Source of the DNA: WHTX01 sp038255145
GTDB taxonomy: Bacteria > Actinomycetota > Acidimicrobiia > Acidimicrobiales > CAIXPF01
DNA: 64,000 bases
Reading direction: 5' to 3'
NCBI GenBank assembly: GCA_038255145.1
Contig: JBBSLP010000007.1
Location: 55,669 to 119,668, forward strand
The position numbers were made by a program, and so were the translations under genes. How positions within the stretch are numbered: position 1 is the stretch's first letter; each line of letters opens with the position of its first letter. Shown here piece after piece: positions 52,930-62,815 of this stretch. The notes under the pieces are model-generated. The model was not told the DNA's origin and did no database searches. It worked only from the letters and a program-made list of their open reading frames with translations.

Positions 52930-53631
52930 ATGCACGAGACGGCGATGCACGAGGCCCCCATGCACCAGACCATCGAACTGGCCCACAACCGCATGCGCCT
53001 GGCCCTGCACCAGCTGCGCGAGCCGGCCTCGGCCACGGCGCCGCACCGGCCCCTGCTGTTGCTGCACGGGCTGGGGGAACACATCCCCGGGACCGTGCCC
53101 GACGAGGTCACCGGTTGGCCCGGGGCCGTCTGGGGCCTGGACTTCACCGGCCACGGGGCGTCGACCGTGCCCCGGGGTGGGGGCTACACGTGCGAGCTGC
53201 TCATGGCCGACGTCGACGTGGCCCTGCACCACCTGGGCGAGGCCACGCTGTACGGCCGGGGCCTGGGCGCCTACGTGGGCCTGCTGGTGGCCGGGGCCCG
53301 TCCCGACCTGGTGCGGGGCGTCGTGCTGGCCGACGGGCCCGGTCTGTCGGGCGGGGGCACCCGACCGGGCAGCTTCGCCATCGGCGACGTCGACCTCCAG
53401 CGCCCGGCCACCGCTCCCGACCCCTTCGCCCTGTTCGAGCTGGCCCGTGACGTGCGCCCGGTGGACTACGCCCAGAGCTTCGCCCGCGAGGCGGTGCGGG
53501 GATCGGCCCTCGACGTCCCCGTCATCGTGGCCGCCTTCGCCCGGCCCGACTGGTTGCGGGCCGTGGCCGAGGAGTACGGCGTGGAGACCCTGCCCGTGGC
53601 CCGGGCCCTGGAGCTCTACGCCGAACGCTGA
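52930..53631 (+). CDS. Alpha/beta hydrolase-fold protein lacking the nucleophile Ser
   Basis: 233 residues from the ATG at 52930; Met codons at 52945 and 52960 are alternative starts. LLLLHGLGEHIPG and WGLDFTGHGAST are typical of the fold, but the nucleophile elbow reads YGRGLGAYVG, with Gly where Ser should be, and no C-terminal GH motif is seen. It lies 5 nt after an intact hydrolase gene and is surely cotranscribed with it. A pseudoenzyme partner or a non-hydrolytic binding protein is likely. Confidence 0.78.
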   Translation: MHETAMHEAPMHQTIELAHNRMRLALHQLREPASATAPHRPLLLLHGLGEHIPGTVPDEVTGWPGAVWGLDFTGHGASTVPRGGGYTCELLMADVDVALHHLGEATLYGRGLGAYVGLLVAGARPDLVRGVVLADGPGLSGGGTRPGSFAIGDVDLQRPATAPDPFALFELARDVRPVDYAQSFAREAVRGSALDVPVIVAAFARPDWLRAVAEEYGVETLPVARALELYAER

Positions 53632-53720
53632 CCCCGCAGCCCCCTGTTCCGGACCCATGCGCATACCGCGGACGTAGGTGAGGGCCCTGGTCATCCGCTC
53701 AGCCCCTGAGCCGCGGGGTC

Positions 53721-53987
53721 TCAGGGCAGGTCGAGCTGGGGGGCGTCGTCGGCGCCGGGTGCGTCGCCGGGCCCGGTGGGGGCGACGGCGTCGAGGCGGG
53801 CCACGATCTCGGTCACCTCGAGGCGGGCCCCGGTGATGCGCTGGCGGCACAGGGCGATGAGCTCACCGGCCCGCTTGACCTGGACCGACAGCTGGTCGAC
53901 GTCGACGGCCTCGTCCTCGAGCTCGGCCAGGATGGCGTCGAGCTCGGCCAGGGCCTGGCGGTAGCCCAGGGGTGGGGCGTCGCTCAC
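53721..53987 (-). CDS. xseB: Exodeoxyribonuclease VII small subunit
   Basis: 88 residues from the GTG at 53987, which overlaps the xseA stop by 4 nt. GYRQALAELDAILAELEDEAVDVDQLSVQVKRAGELIALCRQRI is the conserved two-helix XseB core; an acidic Pro/Gly tail follows. The subunit binds XseA to form the single-strand-specific nuclease. Confidence 0.92.
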   Translation of the reverse strand: MSDAPPLGYRQALAELDAILAELEDEAVDVDQLSVQVKRAGELIALCRQRITGARLEVTEIVARLDAVAPTGPGDAPGADDAPQLDLP

Positions 53988-55351
53988 GGGGTGTCCTCCG
54001 TCGTGTCGGGTTGGCTGTCGTCGGTGACCCGGCTGGCCACGGGACCGCCGGCCGTGGTGGTGACGAGGTCGGTACCCGGCGGCGCATCGCCGGGCGAACG
54101 CACGAGGTGCCCGTCGGCCGTGCGGGTGATGGACCAGCCCCGCTGCAGGGTTCGGGCCGGGTCCAAGGCGCTGACCAGGGCCTGGCGCGATCGCAGGTCG
54201 CGCTCCGCAGCCCGCAGCGCGGCCTCGGCTTCCCGGCGGGTGCGGCGGGCGAGCTCGACGAGGCGGTCCTCGGCCCGACCCAGGGCGTTGTCCGTGTCCC
54301 GCGACGCACGCCGGGCCCGCTGGTCGACGAGCACAGCGGCGGCGTCCAGCGAGGCGGTGGCCCGGGTGGCGATGGCCCCCCAACGGGCCTCGGCGCCGGC
54401 CAGGGCGGCGGCGACGGTGTCCACCAGGGCGGCGGCGCAGGCCGTGGGGGTCTTCCATGCCGTGTGGGCCACCTCGTCGGCCACGGCCCGGTCTATCTCG
54501 TGGCCGATCCCGGTCCACACCGGCACCCGGCAGCCGGCGATGGCCCGGCACAGGGCCTCGGCGTCGAACACGGCCAGGTCGGTGCGGGCTCCCCCGCCAC
54601 GGACCAGGGCGATGACGTCGACGTCGTGGCGCTGCGCGGTGTGCACTGCGGCGACCAGGGTGCGCGCCGCATCGGCTCCCTGCACCCGGGTGTCGATGCT
54701 CAGCACCTGGAAGCCGAAGCCCGACCGACCCAGCTCGGCCAGCACGTCGTGGTGGGCGGCCGAGTCGTGGGAGGTGACCAGAGCGATGCGCAGGGGGGCA
54801 GGTGAGACGGGCAGGCGCCCGTTGGCCTCGAGCAGGCCCTCGGTGGACAGGGTGCGCAGCAGCTGGTCACGGTCGGCTACCAGCCGGCCCAGGGTGTACG
54901 CAGGGTCGATGGCCGTCATGACCAGGCTGATGCGCCCGGTGGGGGGGTGGAACTGCAGCGAGCCCCGCAGGCGCACCTCGACGCCGTCGGTCATGCGCAC
55001 CCCGCCGCCGGCCCGGCGCAGGGTGCCGTTGACGCTGAACTTGTGGTTGGCGAAGAGGGCCACCGCCACCTTGGCCCCCGTCGCCTGGCCCAGGTCACCC
55101 CCCTCGACCAGGTCGAAGTAGACGTGGCCCGTCTTGGGGCGCTTGAGGTCGCGGATCTCGCCCCGCACCCAGACCTCGCCCGGCACCGTCAGCGCCAGGG
55201 CGATGCGGATGGCCTCGCACAGCTCGGGGACGGAGAACGTCGCATCGGGGAAGGACGCGTCGGGGAAGGACGCATCGGGAAAGGACGCGTCGCGGAAGGA
55301 CGCGTCGGGGAACGTCTGCTCGGAGAGGGGCGGATCGGCCTCGGGTGGCAC
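53984..55351 (-). CDS. xseA: Exodeoxyribonuclease VII large subunit
   Basis: 455 residues from a GTG, with TACCCT at 55360-55365, 8 nt upstream. The first 40 residues are an unusual five-fold FPDAS-type repeat. An OB-fold follows (about 40-140: VWVRGEIRDLKRPKTGHVYFDL), then the exonuclease domain (IALVTSHDSAAHHDVLAEL, VIALVRGGGARTDLAVFD, VWTGIGHEIDRAVADEVAH) and a coiled-coil region (about 330-410). It degrades single-stranded DNA in repair together with XseB. Confidence 0.93.
   Translation of the reverse strand: MPPEADPPLSEQTFPDASFRDASFPDASFPDASFPDATFSVPELCEAIRIALALTVPGEVWVRGEIRDLKRPKTGHVYFDLVEGGDLGQATGAKVAVALFANHKFSVNGTLRRAGGGVRMTDGVEVRLRGSLQFHPPTGRISLVMTAIDPAYTLGRLVADRDQLLRTLSTEGLLEANGRLPVSPAPLRIALVTSHDSAAHHDVLAELGRSGFGFQVLSIDTRVQGADAARTLVAAVHTAQRHDVDVIALVRGGGARTDLAVFDAEALCRAIAGCRVPVWTGIGHEIDRAVADEVAHTAWKTPTACAAALVDTVAAALAGAEARWGAIATRATASLDAAAVLVDQRARRASRDTDNALGRAEDRLVELARRTRREAEAALRAAERDLRSRQALVSALDPARTLQRGWSITRTADGHLVRSPGDAPPGTDLVTTTAGGPVASRVTDDSQPDTTEDTP
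55235..55309. repeat. xseA: Five tandem 15-bp repeats at the 5' end of xseA
   Basis: Five consecutive 15-bp units (consensus GAAGGACGCGTCGGG on the plus strand) plus a partial sixth encode the repeats FPDAS, FRDAS and FPDAT on the minus strand. Units differ by one or two bases. The unit length keeps the frame, so copy number can vary without disrupting the gene. Confidence 0.9.
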
Positions 55352-55371
55352 CGTCCGTGAGGGTACCGACC

Positions 55372-57237
<1,866 letters not shown>

Positions 57238-57370
57238 ACCGTCGGGAACAGGTCGCTGCTCCCCGCCATTCCGCAGGTCCCGAGGCCGGGGGTGGTGGCG
57301 GTCACGCGGCCGCTAGGCTCCTGCGAGCATCCGCCCTGACCCCGCGGATCCTCAGGATCATGGAGGTCGT

Positions 57371-57781
57371 GTGGCACGTGCGCACCGTCATCACCAGAGC
57401 GCGCCGCCCGTCGAGGTGGCGACGCCCGACCTGGTCGTGGTCGTGACCGACCTCGACGGCCAGATCACCGTGTACGTGGCCGGCGAGCTCGACCTCTCCA
57501 ACGCCGCCCAGCTGCGCGGCCCCCTCAACGAGGTGCTGGGTGCGGCGACCCCCCCTTCCCGCCGCGTGGTGATCGAGCTCGGCGGGCTGACCTTCATCGA
57601 CTCGACCGGCCTCGGTGTGCTCGCGGGCGCCGCCCGTCGCTACCGCCAGGCCGACGTGACCCTGGTCGTGCGCTCCGCCGGTCCGGTCATCCGCAAGGTG
57701 CTCGACCTCAGCGGGGTCGCCGCCCTGATCGAGCTGGAGCACGACGAGGGCGACGGCTCCTCCCCCGGGGGTGTCCGCTGA
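57371..57781 (+). CDS. STAS-domain anti-sigma factor antagonist
   Basis: 136 residues from a GTG with GGAGG close upstream. The STAS fold spans about residues 20-125: ITVYVAGELDLSNAAQLRGPLNEVL, then VVIELGGLTFIDSTGLGVLAGAARR. The Ser of FIDSTGL is the phosphorylation site used by SpoIIAA/RsbV proteins to release an anti-sigma kinase. A second STAS gene starts 2 nt downstream. No kinase or sigma factor gene is adjacent. Confidence 0.9.
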   Translation: MARAHRHHQSAPPVEVATPDLVVVVTDLDGQITVYVAGELDLSNAAQLRGPLNEVLGAATPPSRRVVIELGGLTFIDSTGLGVLAGAARRYRQADVTLVVRSAGPVIRKVLDLSGVAALIELEHDEGDGSSPGGVR

Positions 57782-57783
57782 CG

Positions 57784-58149
57784 GTGACCGCCGACATGTG
57801 GTGCCGAGCGTCGACCGTGCAGGGTGATGGCGCCGTGGTGGTCTTCCTCCAGGGCGAGCTCGATCTGTCGAGCCTGGCGGTGTTGGACCAGGCCATGACC
57901 GCAGCGCGTGCCGGGCACGGCGACGTCGTCGTCGACCTGTCCCGGGTCACGTTCATGGACGGCACCAGCCTGCGCCGCCTGCTGCACAGCCGCGCCCAGC
58001 TGTCGGCTGTGGGTCGCCGCCTGGTGGTGCGGGCCCCCAGCCGACCCTGCCGCCTCCTGCTCGAGGCGGCCGAGGTCGACGTCGACGGAGCCGGTGACCT
58101 GTTGGCGCCCGGCTGGGGAACAGCTGACGGTGCGGCCGGTGGCGGCTGA
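57784..58149 (+). CDS. STAS-domain protein with altered phosphorylation motif
   Basis: 121 residues from a GTG 2 nt after the first STAS gene. AVVVFLQGELDLSSLAVLDQAM and VVVDLSRVTFMDGTSLRRLLHSR give the fold. The usual DST motif is DGT, with a Ser two residues later (DGTSL), so the switch may be altered or lost. It may act as a constitutive antagonist or a partner of the first protein. Confidence 0.85.
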   Translation: MTADMWCRASTVQGDGAVVVFLQGELDLSSLAVLDQAMTAARAGHGDVVVDLSRVTFMDGTSLRRLLHSRAQLSAVGRRLVVRAPSRPCRLLLEAAEVDVDGAGDLLAPGWGTADGAAGGG

Positions 58150-58162
58150 AGGGCGGGCGGTC

Positions 58163-58440
58163 ATGCGCTTGGACCCCCAGGTGTTGACGGCGTCGTAGGA
58201 GCGACTGGCCGCACTGGAACCGGGTCTGGGCGTTGACGACGCCGTGGGCCGGGTCATCCAGGCCGTGGCCCCCGTGTTCGGCCTCACCGGCTCTGGGCTG
58301 ATGTTCCACCGCCAGGGCGAGCTCGTGGCCCAGCTCGAGTACGCCCTCGACAACCGGGTCATGATCGAACGCGCCGTCGGCCTGCTCATGGGCCGCCACG
58401 GCCTCGATGCCGTGGCGGCGGTCAACCAGTTGCCCACCCT
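58163..58440 (+). pseudogene. GAF-ANTAR regulator relic
   Basis: The ATG at 58163 opens MRLDPQVLTAS and meets a TAG at 58196-58198. The same frame continues as the start of a GAF domain (ERLAALEPGLGVDDAVGRVIQAVAPVFGLTGSGLMF) and then jumps to an ANTAR RNA-binding domain (QLEYALDNRVMIERAVGLLMGRHGL). Most of the GAF domain is missing, and the ANTAR end is cut off after DAVAAV just before the convergent ThDP gene. An intact protein would have about 240 residues. A nonsense codon plus two deletions mark it as dead. Confidence 0.75.
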
Positions 58441-58459
58441 CGGGCGGGGCTGGTCCCGC

Positions 58460-60100
58460 TCAGCGGGGGAGGGGCAGCAGGGACACGTAGGCGGGGTCGA
58501 GCTTGACGTCGATGAGCAGGGGCCGGTCGCGGTTGGTGACGGCGGCGGCCACGGCATCGAGGTCGTCGAGGCTGCGCACGGTGACCCCGGTGCAGCCGAA
58601 GGCCTCGGCCACGGGGGCGAGCTCGGGCCAGTGGTGCAGGGACAGACCCGGATCCATGCCCTTGTTGTGGAACTGGATGTGCTCGGCGCCGTAGCTGCCG
58701 TCGTTGAAGACCACGACGATGAGGTCGGCGCCCAGGCGCACGGCGGTGTTGAGCTCGGAGAAGCCGCTCATGACGAACCCGCCGTCGCCCACGAGCAGCA
58801 CCGACGGACGGTCGGGGCGGGCCACGCTGGCGCCGATGGCCGCGGCCAGGCCCAGGCCGATGGAGCCGAAGGCGTGGGTGGTGACCAGGGCGGTGGGCTC
58901 GGGCACCGAGATGCGCAGGGCGTCGTACATGTAGCGCCCGGCGTCGATGGCCACCGTTCGCTCGGCGGGGAGCAGGTCGTTCAGGGCCCCGGCCACCAGG
59001 CGGGGGTCGACGGTGCCCGCCGCGGTCGTGGCGGCCACGGCGCCCTCGCCGAAGACGTAGGCGGGCTGGTCGCGCAGCTGGCGCTCGAGCTCGGGGGTGC
59101 GGAAGCCCGAGGGCTTGTGGTCGGCCTGGTCGAGCCAGCGCACGATGGTGTCGGCCACGTCGCCGGCGTCGCCCACCAGGCCGGCGTCGACGTCGTCGTA
59201 CTGACCGGCGATGTGGTTGGGGTTGACGTCGACCTGGACGACGCGCTTGCCGGCCAGCAGGGTGCCGTGGTCGGTGGTGAAGTAGTTCAGGCCGGCGCCG
59301 AAGGCGATCACGCAGTCGGCGCTGGCGATGGCCTCGCCTCCGACCGGGGTGGCCAGGGTGCCGAAGATGCCCAGGTCGAAGGGGTTGCTGGCGAACCAGC
59401 CCTGGGCCTGCAGCGTGGTGGCCAGGGGAGCACCGAGGCGGTCAGCCAGGCGTACGAGGGCATCGTGGGCCCCCGAGAGCATGGCGCCGCGGCCGGCGAG
59501 CACGATGGGGCGCGTGGCCGAGGCGATGATGCCCACGGCCTTGTCGAGGGCGTCGGCGTCGGGGACGGGCAGGGTCTCGGCCGCCGCCGCGGGGGCGGGC
59601 ACGTAGTCGACCTCGGCCCACTCGATGTCGACGGGGACGTCGAGCACCACGGGGCGGCCCTCGCGGCGGGCCCGGGCCATGGCGTTGGCCACGTCGATGG
59701 AGATGGTCGCCGTCGACCGGATGGGCTCGAAGCCGGCCCCGGTGGCCTCGACCAGGGCCCGCTGGTCGATGTTCTGCAGGTGGTGGGGGTCCGCCGCGTC
59801 GGTGTCACCGACCACGAGGAGGGAGGGGGTGCGGCTGCGCACGCCCTCGACGAGGGCGGTCATGGCGTTGGTGAGGGCGGGACCGTGGGTGATGGTGCCG
59901 ACGCCGAGCTCGCCCTTCGCCCGGCCGTAGGCCATGGCCATGAGGGTGACCGAGGCCTCGTGGGTGGCGGCGATGTAGCGGACACCCTGCTGGCGGACCA
60001 GGGCGTCGGCGATGAACAGGTTGGCGTCGCCGATGAGCCCGAAGACCGTGTCCACCCCCTGGTCGGCCAGGGCCTTGGCGATGGCGTCGTGTCCCTTCAT
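58460..60100 (-). CDS. Thiamine diphosphate-dependent enzyme (acetolactate synthase/benzoylformate decarboxylase-like)
   Basis: 546 residues from the ATG at 60100, with GGGGGG 4 nt upstream. N-terminal pyrimidine-binding domain with the catalytic Glu in ATHEASVTLMAMAYGR. The middle domain includes RPIVLAGRGAML. The C-terminal diphosphate-binding motif begins VLLVGDGGFVMSG and ends IVVVFNDGSYG. The length and the absence of a small subunit gene argue against a biosynthetic acetolactate synthase; a decarboxylase or carboligase on an aromatic or 2-oxo acid is likely. It sits beside a carotenoid oxygenase on the same strand. Confidence 0.87.
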   Translation of the reverse strand: MKGHDAIAKALADQGVDTVFGLIGDANLFIADALVRQQGVRYIAATHEASVTLMAMAYGRAKGELGVGTITHGPALTNAMTALVEGVRSRTPSLLVVGDTDAADPHHLQNIDQRALVEATGAGFEPIRSTATISIDVANAMARARREGRPVVLDVPVDIEWAEVDYVPAPAAAAETLPVPDADALDKAVGIIASATRPIVLAGRGAMLSGAHDALVRLADRLGAPLATTLQAQGWFASNPFDLGIFGTLATPVGGEAIASADCVIAFGAGLNYFTTDHGTLLAGKRVVQVDVNPNHIAGQYDDVDAGLVGDAGDVADTIVRWLDQADHKPSGFRTPELERQLRDQPAYVFGEGAVAATTAAGTVDPRLVAGALNDLLPAERTVAIDAGRYMYDALRISVPEPTALVTTHAFGSIGLGLAAAIGASVARPDRPSVLLVGDGGFVMSGFSELNTAVRLGADLIVVVFNDGSYGAEHIQFHNKGMDPGLSLHHWPELAPVAEAFGCTGVTVRSLDDLDAVAAAVTNRDRPLLIDVKLDPAYVSLLPLPR

Positions 60101-60262
60101 GGGTCCCCCCCGGTTCGCAGCGGTCGGCCGACGAGGCGGCGACGGTTCTCCGTCTCCACTGGTCTCCGGCCCGTTCGGCCGATCGTAGGTGGTGGGCTCG
60201 CCGTACGCGACGGTTCCCAGGGGGCGCCGGGGCCGCACCGGAGAACAACGGGTCGGTGAGGG

Positions 60263-61678
60263 TCAGCGCTGGTGGGGCATCCAGTTGCCGTGCAGGCCGT
60301 TGGGCACCCGCTGGGGCAGGGCGACGCGGGCCACGGGCTCGCCGGGGAACGTGGCTGCGTCCCAGATCAGCAGCCACGAACGACTGACGGCCACGTCGGT
60401 GCCGTAGGTCAGGTAGTAGCCGTCGAGCTCGTCGGTACCGCGGGTGCGGGGGGCGAAGGCCACCTCGCCGATGACGAGATCGCTGTCGTGGGATACGCAG
60501 GTGCCCGCGTCGACGTCGTAGCGGGCCAGCTGGTCGAACTCGCCCGTCTCGAGGGCGACCTTGCCCGACTTGCGGGAGATGGTGGCGTAGCGGTTGGCCC
60601 GGCCCACCAGGCGATCGTCGATGCGGGGGAACTCGCAGCCCTGGGTGTCGTGGTGGGTGATGTCGAACGTGCGGGCACTGGGCCGCAGGTGGGCCCGGGC
60701 GAACCCGCCACGGGCCGGCAGGTCGGCGCGACCCGACCCCAGGGGGGGCTGGTTCCACCAGCACAGGTCGAAGACGATGTCGTCGCCGACCTCGTGGGCG
60801 TTGGCGAAGTGCCAGGCCCAGAAGGCGTCGCCGTGCATCCAGCGCACGGGATCGTCGCCGTGGCGGGGGATCACGGCGATGCGGGTCCCGTCCTCGCCGT
60901 GCCAGGCCAGGACCGACCCCCCCGTCATCATGGCGTCGATGTCGAGGACCAGGGGGGACACCACGAGCACGACGTGGTGCTCGGTGATCATGAAGTCGTG
61001 GATCATGTAGGGCTTGTCGACCCCGTCCACCGCCGTCTCCCGCCGCACGACGGTGCCGTCGGCGCCGGTGACCGCCCAGCTCAGCATGGGGGCCTGGACG
61101 TCGTAGCGGAAGGTGATCATCTCGCCGGTGACGGGGTCGACCCTGGGGTGGGCGCACATGCCCGTGGGCAGCTTGCCGGCGAAGTCGTACCGGCCCACGG
61201 TGTCGAGCTCGCCCGTGACCTGGTAGGGCGGCAGGCCCTCGGCCAGGGCCAGGTAGATGCCGTTGTGGCGCACCACGTTGATGAAGGGGTCGAGCCGGAA
61301 GGGCCAGCCCGGGTCGGGGTCGGGGCCCAGCAGCGCGGTGTCTACGAAGGTCGGCGTCATCATCCCGCCGAACAGGTTTCGGCCCGCCTTCTGCTCGGCC
61401 TTCATGCCCTGGGTGTGCACGTAGCGGTTGCGGTAGCGGGCCTTGCCCCCCTCGATCCACACGGCGTGGACCATGGCGTCTCCCTCCATGGGGAACGTGT
61501 AGCTGCCCAGGGGGGTGAACTCGGGGTTGGGCCCGTTGCGCAGGTAGGCGCCGTCGAGGTCGGTGGGGATGGTCCCGTCGACGGGCAGGTCGACGGCGTC
61601 GACCTCGTCGTGCACGGGAGCGAAGCGGCCTGACAGGTGGGTGTTGGTGGCGGCGTCGACCAGTTGCAGGGTGGGCAT
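60263..61678 (-). CDS. Carotenoid oxygenase family protein
   Basis: 471 residues from the ATG at 61678, preceded by GGATGGAG. The seven-bladed propeller family is shown by GAYLRNGPNPEF, GDAMVHAVWIEGGKARYRNRYVHT, the iron-ligand His in MCAHPRVD, MIHDFMITEHH, AWHFANAHE, and the C-terminal HGNWMP. Four His residues bind the non-heme iron. Such enzymes cleave carotenoid or stilbene double bonds into aldehydes. A stilbene-type role would fit the neighbouring ThDP enzyme, which could act on aromatic aldehydes; this is inference. Confidence 0.88.
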   Translation of the reverse strand: MPTLQLVDAATNTHLSGRFAPVHDEVDAVDLPVDGTIPTDLDGAYLRNGPNPEFTPLGSYTFPMEGDAMVHAVWIEGGKARYRNRYVHTQGMKAEQKAGRNLFGGMMTPTFVDTALLGPDPDPGWPFRLDPFINVVRHNGIYLALAEGLPPYQVTGELDTVGRYDFAGKLPTGMCAHPRVDPVTGEMITFRYDVQAPMLSWAVTGADGTVVRRETAVDGVDKPYMIHDFMITEHHVVLVVSPLVLDIDAMMTGGSVLAWHGEDGTRIAVIPRHGDDPVRWMHGDAFWAWHFANAHEVGDDIVFDLCWWNQPPLGSGRADLPARGGFARAHLRPSARTFDITHHDTQGCEFPRIDDRLVGRANRYATISRKSGKVALETGEFDQLARYDVDAGTCVSHDSDLVIGEVAFAPRTRGTDELDGYYLTYGTDVAVSRSWLLIWDAATFPGEPVARVALPQRVPNGLHGNWMPHQR

Positions 61679-61796
61679 GGGCTCCATCCTGGGCCCATGG
61701 GGGTGGCCGAACATCGGCCACCTGGCGCACGTGTTCACATGACCGCAGCCGCTGGGTCCGGCAGGCCGTGTTCGCCACCCCTACCATCGGCCGGCG

Positions 61797-62060
61797 ATGG
61801 GCACGGTGGGGCGGGTCGACGAGCGGGATCGCCTCGAAGCCGCGCTGCGAGCCGTGCTGGATGGCACGGGCAGCCTGGTCACCGTGCACGGTGCACCGGG
61901 CCTGGGCAAGTCCCACCTGGTGGGTTGGACGGTCGAGCGGGCCACCGGGCTGGGCTGCCAGGTCCACGTGGCCGCCTGCATCGACGTCGACCGCTATCGG
62001 CCCTACGGTCCCCTCCTCGACGCCCTGGCGGTGACCGCCGAAAGCGAGAGGGCGGGCTGG
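61797..62060 (+). pseudogene. Truncated N-terminus of a large LuxR/AAA-ATPase regulator
   Basis: About 85 codons from the ATG at 61797 (MGTVGRVDERDRLEAAL) with a Walker A loop HGAPGLGKSHLVG and CIDVDRYRPYGPLLDALA. These are the opening of the LuxR-type or adenylate-cyclase-type AAA ATPases that normally run to about 900-1100 residues. The match ends near 62040-62060, where the frame enters the reverse complement of a Tat-signal gene start and stops at 62174. The rest of the gene is missing. Confidence 0.65.
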
Positions 62061-62161
62061 ACGGCGGCCATGGCACCCAGGGTGGCCGCCCCCCGGATCA
62101 CGGTGCGGCGGGACAGGGCTCGGGAGGTCGGCGACGGTTCGGCGTTGAGGTCGTGGCTCAT
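62040..62161 (-). pseudogene. Truncated N-terminus of a Tat-exported protein
   Basis: From the ATG at 62161, with TACGTT (62168-62173) 6 nt upstream, the frame encodes MSHDLNAEPSPTSRALSRRT followed by VIRGAATLGAMAAVQPALSLSA: a twin-arginine (SRRTVIRG) signal peptide and hydrophobic core. After about 40 codons the frame runs into the antisense of the facing ATPase fragment and stops at 62003. The mature protein is gone. Promoter and signal peptide are intact. Confidence 0.65.
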
Positions 62162-62425
62162 GGTCCGAACGTAAGCGGGTCCCCGTGGGGGAACATCCGC
62201 CACCTGGCTGAGCACGGGCGTCGGCCTCAGGTTGGGCGGTCAGGATTCTCGCCCCCAACGGTCGTCGGCCGACGTAGCCTGACCGAGGGCCAGACCACTT
62301 CCCCCCGTCGGTTGTCGGCGGGGGCCGGTAGGGCGATCGTGCAGCGGGTAGACGGCAATGGGGCCGGCTCTCGCGCGGTGGACCACCGCGCGCCGCCACC
62401 CCTCCAGGGCATCCGGGGTCCCACC

Positions 62426-62815
62426 ATGTTCGACTGGTTCACCACCCACTCCGAGGCAGACAACCCCGAACACCTCGACAGCCCGACGGTGGAGCTCACC
62501 GTGGCCGAGCGTCGGGTCTTCGACGAGCTCACCGGGGGGCTCGGGCCGCGCCGTCGTCGGGCCCGCCTCCCCCGGCTGCCTGGCCGCGAGCACCTGGCCC
62601 GGCTGCCCGTGGCCTTCGCCATCACCGTGGCCGGGGCGGCGTGGATGCTGGCCTGGCTGTCGTCCAGCCTGCTGCTGGCCGCCGTGGGGGTTGCCGTGCA
62701 GGCGCTGGGCCTGGCCCTGGTGCTGGTGTCACCGACGTTGCGGCGCCTGGCTCGAAAGGTCACCCGGGCCGCGGCGGTGCCCTCGTCGACCCCGGCGCCG
62801 GACCCCGCCGGGTAG
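62426..62815 (+). CDS. Small DUF3040-like membrane protein
   Basis: 129 residues from the ATG at 62426. LTVAERRVFDELTGGLG near residue 27 resembles the N-terminal helix of DUF3040 proteins, and two transmembrane helices follow (about 65-82 and 86-105: FAITVAGAAWMLAWLSSSLL, VGVAVQALGLALVLVSPTL). A Thr/Pro/Ala tail ends the protein. DUF3040 has no known function. The upstream 260 nt contain no other gene that I can support. Confidence 0.6.
   Translation: MFDWFTTHSEADNPEHLDSPTVELTVAERRVFDELTGGLGPRRRRARLPRLPGREHLARLPVAFAITVAGAAWMLAWLSSSLLLAAVGVAVQALGLALVLVSPTLRRLARKVTRAAAVPSSTPAPDPAG

Noticed and set aside
58244..60259. 671-codon plus-strand open frame over the ThDP enzyme
   Set aside because: Only its first 70 codons (the GAF-ANTAR relic) look like protein. 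The rest is the antisense of a well-supported enzyme gene.
59805..62399. 864-codon minus-strand open frame
   Set aside because: It is Arg/Pro/His-rich and lies in the wrong frame over the carotenoid oxygenase and ThDP genes, a usual effect of very high GC content.
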